Shown: piece by piece, positions 23,796 through 31,410 of the stretch | Layout: every line of letters begins with the position of its first letter | How positions within the stretch are numbered: the first letter of the stretch is position 1 | Source of the DNA: an uncultured Clostridium sp. | GTDB taxonomy: Bacteria > Bacillota > Clostridia > Lachnospirales > Lachnospiraceae | DNA length: 46,943 bases | Assembly: GCA_900538475.1 (NCBI GenBank) | Contig: UPYT01000026.1 | Span: 1-46,943 of the forward strand | Direction of reading: 5' to 3' | The notes under the pieces: model-generated | What the model saw: the letters and a program-made list of their open reading frames with translations, nothing else | What the model was told of the DNA's origin: nothing | The model's database searches: none | Made by a program: the position numbers and the translations under genes

Positions 23796-24854
23796 ATGAA
23801 TCTATCTCATCATGAAGTACAGAAAGACACCAGAAAGCGGCGCCATTACCGCCTTCTCCTTCTGGGAATGTTCGGAATTCTGACTGCAATTGTATTTTTT
23901 TCCTTCTGGATTGGCTACTATCCCCTTTCTCCCTCCCAGGTTATGACAGCATTTCTGTCACGTTTTGGTTATCAGGGTGAACTTCTGCCCCAGGCAGTTA
24001 CCATCTTCTGGAACATCCGGCTTCCCAGAATTCTCTCCGCCCTGTTTATCGGCGCATCCCTGTCCGTTGCCGGCTCTGCCTATCAGGGAATGTTCCGCAA
24101 TCCCCTGGTTTCTCCAGATATTCTGGGCGTCTCCTCTGGCGCCAGTCTGGGAGCCGCTTTTGCTATTTTATGCGGATCTCCCGACTGGCTCATCCAATTG
24201 GCTGCCTTTTTGGGAGGTATTGCAGCTGTTGCGGCATCTTATCTGATCAGCCGAAAATCCATGTATTCCCATACGCTGATCCTGGTTCTTACCGGCTCTA
24301 TGATCATGTCTCTCTGCAACGCCGGAGTGACCATGATCAAATATATTGCAGATCCCAATGATGTGCTTCAGCAAATCACCTTCTGGCTGATGGGAAGCCT
24401 TACAAAAACCAACATGAAAGCCTTCCAATGGAGCTTTCTCCCCATGCTGGCCGGACTGTGCTTTATTTTTCTGTTCCGCTGGAGAATCAACCTGCTGACT
24501 CTGGACGAGGAAGAGGCCAAAAGCCTGGGCATTAATATCCGGCGTTACCGACTTTTGTTCATTACCGCATCTACCCTTTTAAGCGCTGCGGCAGTCTGCC
24601 TGGGCGGTCTGATTGGTTGGGTCGGTCTGATGATTCCCCACCTGGCCCGGGCTTTGGTCGGTGCTGATTATGAGCGACTGATTCCCGCCAGCGCCATACT
24701 GGGTGCCGGATATCTGGTGCTTATGGACGATATCGCCCGTTCGATTCTGTCCATGGAGCTTCCTTTGGGTGTTGTAACCAGCATCATGGGAGCGCCGTTT
24801 TTTATTTATCTCATCATTCAACGAGGGAGGCATTCACATGCTGCTGGAAATTAA
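23796..24854 (+). CDS. FecCD-family ABC transporter permease
   Basis: A 352-residue inner-membrane permease with about ten helices of the FecCD/BtuC type that also includes MolB. Family marks: RLPRILSALFIGASLSVAG (about 71-90), NPLVSPDILGVSSGASLGA and GLIGWVGLMIPHLARALVG near the C-terminus (the coupling-helix region). AAGGAG precedes the ATG. It overlaps the ATPase gene by 17 bases. It pairs with the divergent lipoprotein at 22446-23615. Confidence 0.92.
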   Translation: MNLSHHEVQKDTRKRRHYRLLLLGMFGILTAIVFFSFWIGYYPLSPSQVMTAFLSRFGYQGELLPQAVTIFWNIRLPRILSALFIGASLSVAGSAYQGMFRNPLVSPDILGVSSGASLGAAFAILCGSPDWLIQLAAFLGGIAAVAASYLISRKSMYSHTLILVLTGSMIMSLCNAGVTMIKYIADPNDVLQQITFWLMGSLTKTNMKAFQWSFLPMLAGLCFIFLFRWRINLLTLDEEEAKSLGINIRRYRLLFITASTLLSAAAVCLGGLIGWVGLMIPHLARALVGADYERLIPASAILGAGYLVLMDDIARSILSMELPLGVVTSIMGAPFFIYLIIQRGRHSHAAGN

Positions 24855-25641
24855 CGAGCTTTATGGAGGATACGGACATGGAGACATTGTAAAGGGGGTC
24901 ACCTTCCATGCAGATCAGGGAGAAATTCTTTGTCTCATAGGCCCTAACGGATGTGGAAAAACCACTTTGTTCCGACTGCTTTTAGGCTCCATCCCCCACT
25001 CCTCCGGAACAATCAAAATCAACGGACGCAGTACCCAAGACATGTCCCAGAAGGAGCTGGCCAACCAGATTGCATATATTCCCCAGTATCACTCACCAAT
25101 CTTTGATTATTCCGTTCTAGATATTGTGATTATGGGACGCGCCTCCCATTTTTCTTCCTTTGATAAGCCCAAAGCGATTGATCGGGAGGCCGCCTTCGAT
25201 GCTCTGGAAAAGGTTCACGCTATCTCTCTTGCCAACCGAAACTATGCCTCCCTCAGCGGAGGCCAGAGACAGCTGATTTTGATTGCCAGAGCCATCTGCC
25301 AGTCCGCCAGTATTTTTATTATGGATGAGCCGGCAGCCAATCTGGATTATGCCAATCACCAGGTTCTTACCGATGTGATTTTTGACCTTGCACAAAAAGG
25401 CTATTGTATCATCATGTCAACTCACAGCCCGGAATACCCGTCCTCTGTAAACAGCAGAGTCCTTTTAATGAAAGATGGCCGGGTTGCAGGATTTGGACGC
25501 CCGAGAGAAATCATCACACCAGAAAATCTGGAGGCTGCTTATGGGATTGAAATGGATGTTGTCACCATACAGGATCGGTACGGCGTAGAACGGACCGTCT
25601 GCCTTCCTGTCAAAAATATTGCGCGGGAGGTTTCGCTATGA
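24838..25641 (+). CDS. ABC transporter ATP-binding protein (FecE/MolC-like)
   Basis: A 267-residue ATPase: Walker A GPNGCGKTT (35-43), ABC signature LSGGQRQ (139-145), Walker B IFIMDEP (159-165), and a switch histidine in MSTHSPEY. It drives the FecCD permease encoded just upstream, with which it overlaps by 17 bases. Its stop overlaps the start of the methyltransferase-NTPase gene (ATGA), so the three proteins are produced together. Confidence 0.94.
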   Translation: MLLEINELYGGYGHGDIVKGVTFHADQGEILCLIGPNGCGKTTLFRLLLGSIPHSSGTIKINGRSTQDMSQKELANQIAYIPQYHSPIFDYSVLDIVIMGRASHFSSFDKPKAIDREAAFDALEKVHAISLANRNYASLSGGQRQLILIARAICQSASIFIMDEPAANLDYANHQVLTDVIFDLAQKGYCIIMSTHSPEYPSSVNSRVLLMKDGRVAGFGRPREIITPENLEAAYGIEMDVVTIQDRYGVERTVCLPVKNIAREVSL

Positions 25642-27065
25642 CCAAAAAAAACAAGGCAAATAAAAATGCGCTTTCTTATTTTATCTCCCTTCATGAACCT
25701 CGCCCTACAGACAGCCAGGAGTTTTCTCCTCAAAGATGGGATCAGAGAGCAGAATTCTGGAAAAAGGAGAGGATAAAAAAACGAAAGGGAGATGAAAGGG
25801 TCATCAGCGATGTTTCTTATCTGGAGGAAAAGGGGCTTCTCCAAAAGCATTTTGACGTTGCAGATATTGGCTGTGGTCCAGGCCGTTTTGTCGCTGCCTT
25901 TGCCCGTCGGGTTCACCGGGCTGTAGGCCTTGATATTTCAGAAAAAATGATCGCTCACGGCATGGAATATTTGAAAGAGGAACAGCTGACCAACGCCAGT
26001 CTTCATACCTGTGATTTCCAAAGCCTTGACCTTGATAAAGAGGGCTACCGCAAGGCCTTTGATCTTGTTTTCAGTTCCATGACTCCGGCCCTCCGAGGCA
26101 TGGATAATCTGAAAAAATCCATGGAAATGAGCCGCGGCTGGTGCTGCCACGTCACACACCTTTCTGGAAGAAACTATCTTAGGGAACAGATTCTCTGGGA
26201 ACTGTTTGGAAAAAAACCGGTAAGTCCGTGGAATGGGCAAAGTTTTTATGCTCTTTTTAATATTCTTTTCCTGTCTGGCTACAATCCAGAAACTACCTAT
26301 GAAAGCCGCCGACAGGAAATCTGGGTAACACCGGATGAGGAATACGTGGATTTTCTCATGGAACACATGCTTCCGCAGGAGGAAATCACCAAGGCTCATG
26401 CTAAGCAGATAAGAAGCTGGCTTCAAAGGCATCAAAATCAGGAAGGGCAGCTTTTAGAAATCAGCGAAACCACCTATGGAAGACTTTTGTGGGATGTCCG
26501 CAATCCGATGGAACGTCCAGATTATCACCCTGTTTCATCTGCATCTTCCTTTCGCCATGTGTTTCTTACCGGGCCAAAGCAGATTGGAAAATCAACGGTG
26601 ATTCGACAGATATTAAGCAAATTCTCCGGCTCTGTAGGCGGATTTTACACGGTAAAAATGAGCGGATATCTGGATTCTGGCTTCTCTGTCCATCTGTTTT
26701 CCCCAAAAGATCCCGTTGTTCCCACAGAAGAGAATTTCCTGTTTGCCTGCGGAAAACCTGACAAAAACTCTGATTTGCGCTTTAATCAGATGGGAAGCAG
26801 GATTCTCCGACACAGCGCAGACTGCTCTCTCATTCTCATGGATGAGTTGGGGCCCCATGAAGCCGAGGCAAAAGAATTCCGTCAGGCCGTTTTCGATACC
26901 CTTGACGGTCCTGTGCCTGTTCTCGGTGTACTTCAGGCTCCTGCAGATACCTTTTGGCCGGACATTGTCTCCCGCCCTGATGTTCTGATTCTGGAAGTTT
27001 CTGAGAAAAACCGCTCGCAGGAAGCTTTGATTCGCAGAATCGAGGCTGAACTGTTACGAAAATAA
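25638..27065 (+). CDS. Fusion of class I SAM methyltransferase and THEP1-type NTPase
   Basis: A 475-residue two-domain protein. Residues about 30-235 are a class I methyltransferase: SAM motif I DIGCGPG (76-82) and GLDISEKM (97-104). Residues about 235-300 form a linker. Residues 305-475 form a nucleotide-binding domain with P-loop TGPKQIGKST (311-320) and Walker B LILMDELGP (398-406), like NTPase_1/THEP1 nucleoside triphosphatases. It is translationally coupled to a metal-type ABC importer, which points to processing of the imported ligand, such as methylation of a metallophore or cofactor. The role is unknown; the fusion itself is clear because both domains lie in one uninterrupted frame. 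Confidence 0.85.
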   Translation: MTKKNKANKNALSYFISLHEPRPTDSQEFSPQRWDQRAEFWKKERIKKRKGDERVISDVSYLEEKGLLQKHFDVADIGCGPGRFVAAFARRVHRAVGLDISEKMIAHGMEYLKEEQLTNASLHTCDFQSLDLDKEGYRKAFDLVFSSMTPALRGMDNLKKSMEMSRGWCCHVTHLSGRNYLREQILWELFGKKPVSPWNGQSFYALFNILFLSGYNPETTYESRRQEIWVTPDEEYVDFLMEHMLPQEEITKAHAKQIRSWLQRHQNQEGQLLEISETTYGRLLWDVRNPMERPDYHPVSSASSFRHVFLTGPKQIGKSTVIRQILSKFSGSVGGFYTVKMSGYLDSGFSVHLFSPKDPVVPTEENFLFACGKPDKNSDLRFNQMGSRILRHSADCSLILMDELGPHEAEAKEFRQAVFDTLDGPVPVLGVLQAPADTFWPDIVSRPDVLILEVSEKNRSQEALIRRIEAELLRK

Positions 27066-27135
27066 AGCAGAGGCCCCCCGTTGCCATTACCATCAGAAGC
27101 CGAAGAAACAACACGAACAGATACTTCGTAGTATG

Positions 27136-27162
27136 AAAAAAGAAGCTCCCCCGCGAGCTTCT
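27136..27162 (-). terminator. Second terminator hairpin after the discoidin gene
   Basis: AGAAGCTC and GAGCTTCT (27141-27148, 27155-27162) form an 8 bp stem. Read on the minus strand it is followed by TTTTTT (27136-27141). It is tandem to the hairpin at 27172-27221. Confidence 0.65.
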
Positions 27163-27171
27163 CCGCTGGTA

Positions 27172-27221
27172 TAAGAAAAGCTGCCGCTTCACGATTCCAC
27201 GAATCTCGAAAGCGACAGCTT
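27172..27221 (-). terminator. Terminator after the discoidin gene
   Basis: AAGCTGTCGCTT and AAGCGGCAGCTT (27210-27221, 27178-27189) pair on the minus strand (12 bp with a G-U), with an inner GATTC/GAATC stem, and are followed by TTCTTAT. It begins nine bases past the stop of the gene at 27230. Confidence 0.65.
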
Positions 27222-27229
27222 CGTTTGTT

Positions 27230-28042
27230 TTATTTGCAATAGGTTCCGTACACTTCAATCTGTGTCAGCGCCGGGAACGGTGACGGATCATCAGCCTTAA
27301 TCAGCTTTCCGAATTTCAGCCAGGTAATGCCGCTCTTCTTCATGGGAATGATATGGGGCTTTACACTCTTTTCCAGGCTTACTGTCTCTTCAGAACCATC
27401 TGAGAAGGTAAAAGTTACCTGCTCCCACCAGTTATCATGAGGGAAGTCTGCTCTTGTATACAGAACAATCTCATCAAAATCTACCGGACGTCCAAATTCC
27501 AGAGTCAGCTCTGCATCATCCTGCTGGTTGATTCCCCAGGACTCATAAGGCCAGTATCCATGAGACTCGTTTGCCAGCACACCATCAATGGCGTTGCGTG
27601 CTGCAAATACAGCCTCGCCTCTCGTCTCTACATTGGCAGATGCGTGAGGATAACAGCCGGGATCTCCGTGCTGATCCATACTGTTTTTCGCCAGATTTCT
27701 ATATGCATAAATCTCCCGTTCCAAAGCCGGACGCATGGTCAGATAATGACGCTCTCCTGTAAAAGCCTTGGGATTGTAGGAGGTTTTCTTCTCCTCAAAG
27801 GGAATAACAAACTCAACCTGGGACTTGGTCAGATATACCAGATCCTCATCCATGGTGTCGTCCAGACGGATTACATAATACTTATCAGTCTCTGCTGCCT
27901 CCCATACAATCTTATCGCCCTCTTCATACTGGCCGATCCATGCCAGAATGACTGCTCCCTCAGAAGAAGCAGATGCCTTCTCATTGCCCTCCTGATCCAG
28001 CACGCGAATTGTGTTTTTCAGAACTACCTTCTCATCACTCAT
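27230..28042 (-). CDS. Cytoplasmic protein with C-terminal discoidin (F5/8 type C)-like domain
   Basis: 270 residues. The last about 150 residues look like a galactose-binding/F5-8C beta-sandwich: NAIDGVLANESHGYWPYESWG, AELTLEFGRPVDFDEIVLYTRADF, TFTFSDGSEETVSL and ITWLKFGKL ... QIEVYG. The first about 115 residues are a separate, unrecognised part. There is no signal peptide or membrane span. Such domains usually bind carbohydrates outside the cell; here it should act in the cytoplasm beside a beta-glucuronidase. Possible roles are oligosaccharide binding, an accessory subunit or an enzyme of unknown type. It has its own promoter (28072-28100) inside the tail of the upstream gene and two terminators. 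Confidence 0.75.
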   Translation of the reverse strand: MSDEKVVLKNTIRVLDQEGNEKASASSEGAVILAWIGQYEEGDKIVWEAAETDKYYVIRLDDTMDEDLVYLTKSQVEFVIPFEEKKTSYNPKAFTGERHYLTMRPALEREIYAYRNLAKNSMDQHGDPGCYPHASANVETRGEAVFAARNAIDGVLANESHGYWPYESWGINQQDDAELTLEFGRPVDFDEIVLYTRADFPHDNWWEQVTFTFSDGSEETVSLEKSVKPHIIPMKKSGITWLKFGKLIKADDPSPFPALTQIEVYGTYCK

Positions 28043-28071
28043 AGTTACTCCTATCCTTTCCGTTTTTTCCT

Positions 28072-28100
28072 ATTATACCATCAGAAAGGCTTATAGTCAA
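28072..28100 (-). promoter_or_regulatory. Promoter of the discoidin-domain gene
   Basis: TTGACT (28095-28100), 17 bp, TATAAT (28072-28077) on the minus strand. It overlaps the last codons of the GH2 gene, so the discoidin gene can be expressed alone. Confidence 0.7.
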
Positions 28101-29907
28101 AGTCTGGAATTGCATTCCATCGTTTTTTTAAATAATGGGCTGCCATTTTCGGCCGTCTGTCCCTGGTAAACAGTCCCTTTTTGTTGCCGTCTGCCCGCAT
28201 ACAGCCCTGAACTGTTGCAAAATCAGCAAATCCCCACACATGCTCTCCAATAAAAAAGCTTCTCTTATCAAATTCTGCATTCTGACGGCGGTAAAACTCC
28301 ATCTGATACTCTTCACTGAACATTTCTGGAACAGTTTCGTGAATTCCGGCAATCGCATCTGCCCCGTATTCTGTCACCATAACCGGCTTTCCCTGCTTTT
28401 CCCAGAAATCCAGCTCCTGATTCCAGGCATAGCAGGCTGCATCCAGATTTCCCGAAAGATTGTACCATCCGTAATACCGGTTAATGCATACCACATCCAT
28501 AGTCCGTGTTACCAGATCCCGTTCATAATTGTTCTGGCAGCAAACAAAGGTCACCGGACGGTTTTGAGGATCCAGACTGTGTGTATATTCATACAGGGAA
28601 TGCCAGTATTCGTAAGCTGACTCTGGAAAATGCTCCGTATCCGGCTCATTTCCCATGGACCACATAACCACAGACGGGTGATTTTTATCCCGGCCAACCA
28701 TTTCCCGAAGTACCTGCTCGTGGTGCTCGCGAATAGGAAAGGTTTCATATGGATTCTGAGCCTCTCCTGCACCAATTCCAACAGCCGGCGTCTCATCAAT
28801 AATAACAATTCCCTCTCTGTCGCAGAGATCATACATCTCCTCTGCATAGGGATAATGACTGGTTCGGAAAGAATTGGCGTGTAGCCAGTGAATCAGATTA
28901 ACATCCTTTACATCCAGGCACAGATCCAGTCCTCTTCCATGAAAGGCGGAATCCTCATGCTTGCCAAAGCCCTTAAAATAAAACGGTTTTTCATTAATCA
29001 GAAATTTCGTGCCCTCTACTCTGACGGTACGGATACCAAAGGGCTGTTCATAAACATCTTCTCCACAGGAAATCCGGGCCGTATACAGATATGGAATCCC
29101 CGGCCACGGCCACCATAGCTTTGCCTGGGGAATTCGAAGCTTGCCTGCACATCCGCATCCCCGGGCCACACAGCTTCTGTTTTCATCAAGAATCTCTATC
29201 GCAGTCATTTCAGAAAGCACAGCTTTCTGTTCTCCAGCTCTTCCTTTTACAGAAATATCATATTCCACAATTCCGTCTGCTCCGTCAATAGACGGAACCA
29301 GAGTAATATCATCTACATACATTTCCGGTGTTGTATACAAACGAACCGGACGATTGATGCCTGCATAATTAAAAAAGTCAAAATTGGGAATATTCTGCGG
29401 CTTTGCCCACAGCTTTGCCGCCTCTACACTGGGAACTCCTGGATTGTCAGAACCGAAAAAAGCAATAGCTCCCTCATTTCCCACAGGAAGGGTTCCATGA
29501 TGAATCCGGTTGTCCGCAGCCACTGTAAGAACTCCTCTGGTCCCTGCCGGAATCAAATCTGTAATTTCTACCTCAAAGGGCAGAAATCCCCCCTTATGTT
29601 CTGCTGCAAGTTTTCCATTGATATACACCTTTGCACGATGTGTCACTGCATCAAAACGCAGAACAAGGCGCTGTCCTTTCAAACTGGCCGGCACAGCAAT
29701 CGTTCTTTCATAATAAACCCAGCCATAATGATTTCTGTATGCGGGATCCTCCTTTTGATCGTTATAAGATGCAGGAACAGAAATCACCTCTGAATCCTTC
29801 AGGCTCTCACAGGCTTCTCCCGGATCCCTGGCATCTCCCAGCTGAAATTTCCAGATTCCTGACAAATCCAGTACAGCCCGCACTTCATTTTCTCTTGGAT
29901 ACAACAT
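28081..29907 (-). CDS. GH2 beta-glucuronidase
   Basis: A 608-residue GH2 enzyme that removes non-reducing-end beta-D-glucuronate. N-terminal jelly roll (about 1-190, with GLPF-type sugar-binding fold), Ig-like domain (about 195-295), TIM barrel (about 300-600). Acid/base Glu421 in WSMGNEP and nucleophile Glu513 in MVTEYGADA. The N-x-K pair that recognises the carboxylate of glucuronic acid is present at Asn575/Lys577 (DGNKKG), which separates it from beta-galactosidases. The segment after DETPAVG is short, so it is a mini-loop or no-loop gut GUS type that usually prefers oligosaccharides over small conjugates. No signal peptide, hence cytoplasmic. It works with the lyases and GH88 enzyme encoded nearby. 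Confidence 0.92.
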   Translation of the reverse strand: MLYPRENEVRAVLDLSGIWKFQLGDARDPGEACESLKDSEVISVPASYNDQKEDPAYRNHYGWVYYERTIAVPASLKGQRLVLRFDAVTHRAKVYINGKLAAEHKGGFLPFEVEITDLIPAGTRGVLTVAADNRIHHGTLPVGNEGAIAFFGSDNPGVPSVEAAKLWAKPQNIPNFDFFNYAGINRPVRLYTTPEMYVDDITLVPSIDGADGIVEYDISVKGRAGEQKAVLSEMTAIEILDENRSCVARGCGCAGKLRIPQAKLWWPWPGIPYLYTARISCGEDVYEQPFGIRTVRVEGTKFLINEKPFYFKGFGKHEDSAFHGRGLDLCLDVKDVNLIHWLHANSFRTSHYPYAEEMYDLCDREGIVIIDETPAVGIGAGEAQNPYETFPIREHHEQVLREMVGRDKNHPSVVMWSMGNEPDTEHFPESAYEYWHSLYEYTHSLDPQNRPVTFVCCQNNYERDLVTRTMDVVCINRYYGWYNLSGNLDAACYAWNQELDFWEKQGKPVMVTEYGADAIAGIHETVPEMFSEEYQMEFYRRQNAEFDKRSFFIGEHVWGFADFATVQGCMRADGNKKGLFTRDRRPKMAAHYLKKRWNAIPDFDYKPF

Positions 29908-29939
29908 AGTTCCACACTCTCCTTTTTCAGACTGCTTCT

Positions 29940-29945
29940 ATTATA
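29940..29945 (-). promoter_or_regulatory. -10 element of the beta-glucuronidase gene
   Basis: TATAAT on the minus strand, 33 bases before the start codon. No good -35 lies 16-18 bases upstream, which suits an activator-dependent promoter. Confidence 0.5.
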
Positions 29946-30008
29946 CCCAAGCCAGTCTGCAGGAAACATGGAAATTCCTATAAGAAATCTGCACTTTCTA
30001 TGACAGTT

Positions 30009-30647
30009 TTAAGATACTCCATTCTTCAGGCAGATATCTGACAGGCAGCATTTGTCACAAAAGGGCTTTGTCCGTGCTGTACATACATCTCTGCCATGAA
30101 ACACCAGCCTGTGACAAAAATCACTTCCCTCCTCCGGGGGAACCAGCTTCCAAAGGGCCATTTCCACCCGCTTCGGATCCTTGATATTGTCTACCAGCCC
30201 CATCCGATTGACCAGACGGATGCAGTGAGTATCTGTAACAATCGCCGGCTTCCCAAACACATCTCCCATAATCAGATTGGCGCTTTTCCGTCCAACTCCC
30301 GGCAGTCTGAGGAGGGCGTCAAAATCATCCGGCACCCGGCTGTGAAATTCATCCCTCAGCATTTTCATACATCCGCTGATGTCTCTGGCTTTGCTGCGCC
30401 CCAGACCGCAGGGCTTTACAATCTCCTCAATCTCTTCCACAGATGCCTCTGCCAGAGCATCAATATCCGGGAATTTTTCATAAAGCTTCGGTACCACTGT
30501 ATTTACTCTGGCATCTGTACACTGCGCAGCCAGACGCACGCTGACCAGAAGCTTCCATGCTTCCTCATAATCAAGAGTACATCCCGCATCCGGATACTCC
30601 TTTTTCAGGCGTTCAATAATTTCCATTGTCCGTTCTTCTTTTGTCAT
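30009..30647 (-). CDS. nth: Endonuclease III
   Basis: A 212-residue base-excision repair DNA glycosylase/AP lyase for oxidised pyrimidines. The helix-hairpin-helix LPGVGRKSAN holds the catalytic lysine, and TDTHCIRL holds the catalytic aspartate. The C-terminal cysteines bind a [4Fe-4S] cluster; spacing is C-x7-C-x2-C-x5-C, one residue longer in the first gap than the E. coli pattern C-x6-C. The start at 30647 is chosen because AAGGGA precedes it and the ATG overlaps the stop of the upstream kinase (ATGA). It interrupts the carbohydrate locus and is functionally unrelated to it. Confidence 0.94.
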   Translation of the reverse strand: MTKEERTMEIIERLKKEYPDAGCTLDYEEAWKLLVSVRLAAQCTDARVNTVVPKLYEKFPDIDALAEASVEEIEEIVKPCGLGRSKARDISGCMKMLRDEFHSRVPDDFDALLRLPGVGRKSANLIMGDVFGKPAIVTDTHCIRLVNRMGLVDNIKDPKRVEMALWKLVPPEEGSDFCHRLVFHGRDVCTARTKPFCDKCCLSDICLKNGVS

Positions 30648-31240
30648 CGCTTCCCTTGTTCCTCCACCCATTCTTTTACAGCATGACCCATTTCCTCTAC
30701 GGTCATCCCATCTGTTTTTAAAAAATCAACATCCGGCCTTCCTGAAAACCATTTTCGTTTCAACGGCATCAAATGCTTCACATAATATTCAAAAAATTCC
30801 CGGGAGCGAGTCTCATCTCCCTCTTTATTTTTGCGAAGCCACTCCTCAGATGCGTCCAGAAATAAAATTCTATGGGGCAGGCAGCCTTTCACCTGTTCCA
30901 GCTCCTTTTGTAAAGGAATCTCCACCTCCCAGTCCCACCCCATGGAACGGGGATAGTTCAGCGTGTAAAACACAATCTCCTCTGCCCCAAAATCCATGAC
31001 GGTACAGGGATAGTCTCTGCAGGCTTCCCACCTTCTCACCTCGTTCAGCAGCCACAGCTTTTGAATTTCCAGATAATCCTCATATTTATTTTTATTCAGT
31101 CCCCTTCTCCGAATCTCTTCGATCACGGACTGATTTTCTTCATAGCTTACATGAATCTCCGGAATACAGGCTTCCAGATATCTGGCAACAGTTGTCTTTC
31201 CAGCTGCCATGGAACCCTGAAGTGACAAAAATAATGACAT
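30644..31240 (-). CDS. P-loop kinase-like protein (AAA/deoxynucleoside-kinase type)
   Basis: A 198-residue small P-loop protein with Walker A GSMAAGKTT (9-17), a lid-like Arg/Lys region (LRKNKEGDETRSREFF) and a fold like nucleoside or shikimate-type kinases. Substrate unknown. Its stop codon overlaps the start of nth. GGGAGG precedes the ATG. Upstream are a TATACT box (31293-31298) and a GCGC palindrome. Confidence 0.7.
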   Translation of the reverse strand: MSLFLSLQGSMAAGKTTVARYLEACIPEIHVSYEENQSVIEEIRRRGLNKNKYEDYLEIQKLWLLNEVRRWEACRDYPCTVMDFGAEEIVFYTLNYPRSMGWDWEVEIPLQKELEQVKGCLPHRILFLDASEEWLRKNKEGDETRSREFFEYYVKHLMPLKRKWFSGRPDVDFLKTDGMTVEEMGHAVKEWVEEQGKR

Positions 31241-31292
31241 AGAATCCTCCCTGTATCCATATTCCTAAAAAATTTCTTTTGCCCGTGATGCA

Positions 31293-31322
31293 AGTATACC
31301 ATATTTAAGCGCTTTTGCGCTA
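31293..31322 (-). promoter_or_regulatory. -10 box with upstream GCGC palindrome (kinase-nth operon)
   Basis: TATACT (31293-31298) lies 53 bases before the kinase start. The palindrome TAGCGCAAAAGCGCTTA (31306-31322 on the minus strand) takes up the spacer/-35 area, where no -35 consensus is seen, and could be an operator. Confidence 0.4.
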
Positions 31323-31336
31323 GACATGTCCGCGCA

Positions 31337-31397
31337 AAAAGAAACAGGCATCTGTCTTTTTTGAACCTGTCCGTTCCGACAAATACCTGTTTCTTTT
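31337..31397 (-). terminator. Strong terminator after the lyase operon
   Basis: A 20 bp stem (31337-31356 with 31378-31397, two G-U pairs) whose 3' arm ends in TTTCTTTTT on the minus strand, with an inner hairpin in the loop (GAAC/GTTC). It starts 14 bases past the stop of the heparinase-like gene and closes the SBP-permease-GH88-lyase operon. Confidence 0.82.
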
Positions 31398-31410
31398 AAA
31401 CTCTGTCCCT

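Noticed and set aside
28081..29907. Beta-galactosidase or beta-mannosidase for the GH2 gene
   Set aside because: The N-x-K motif (Asn575, Lys577) and the uronic-acid context identify a glucuronidase.
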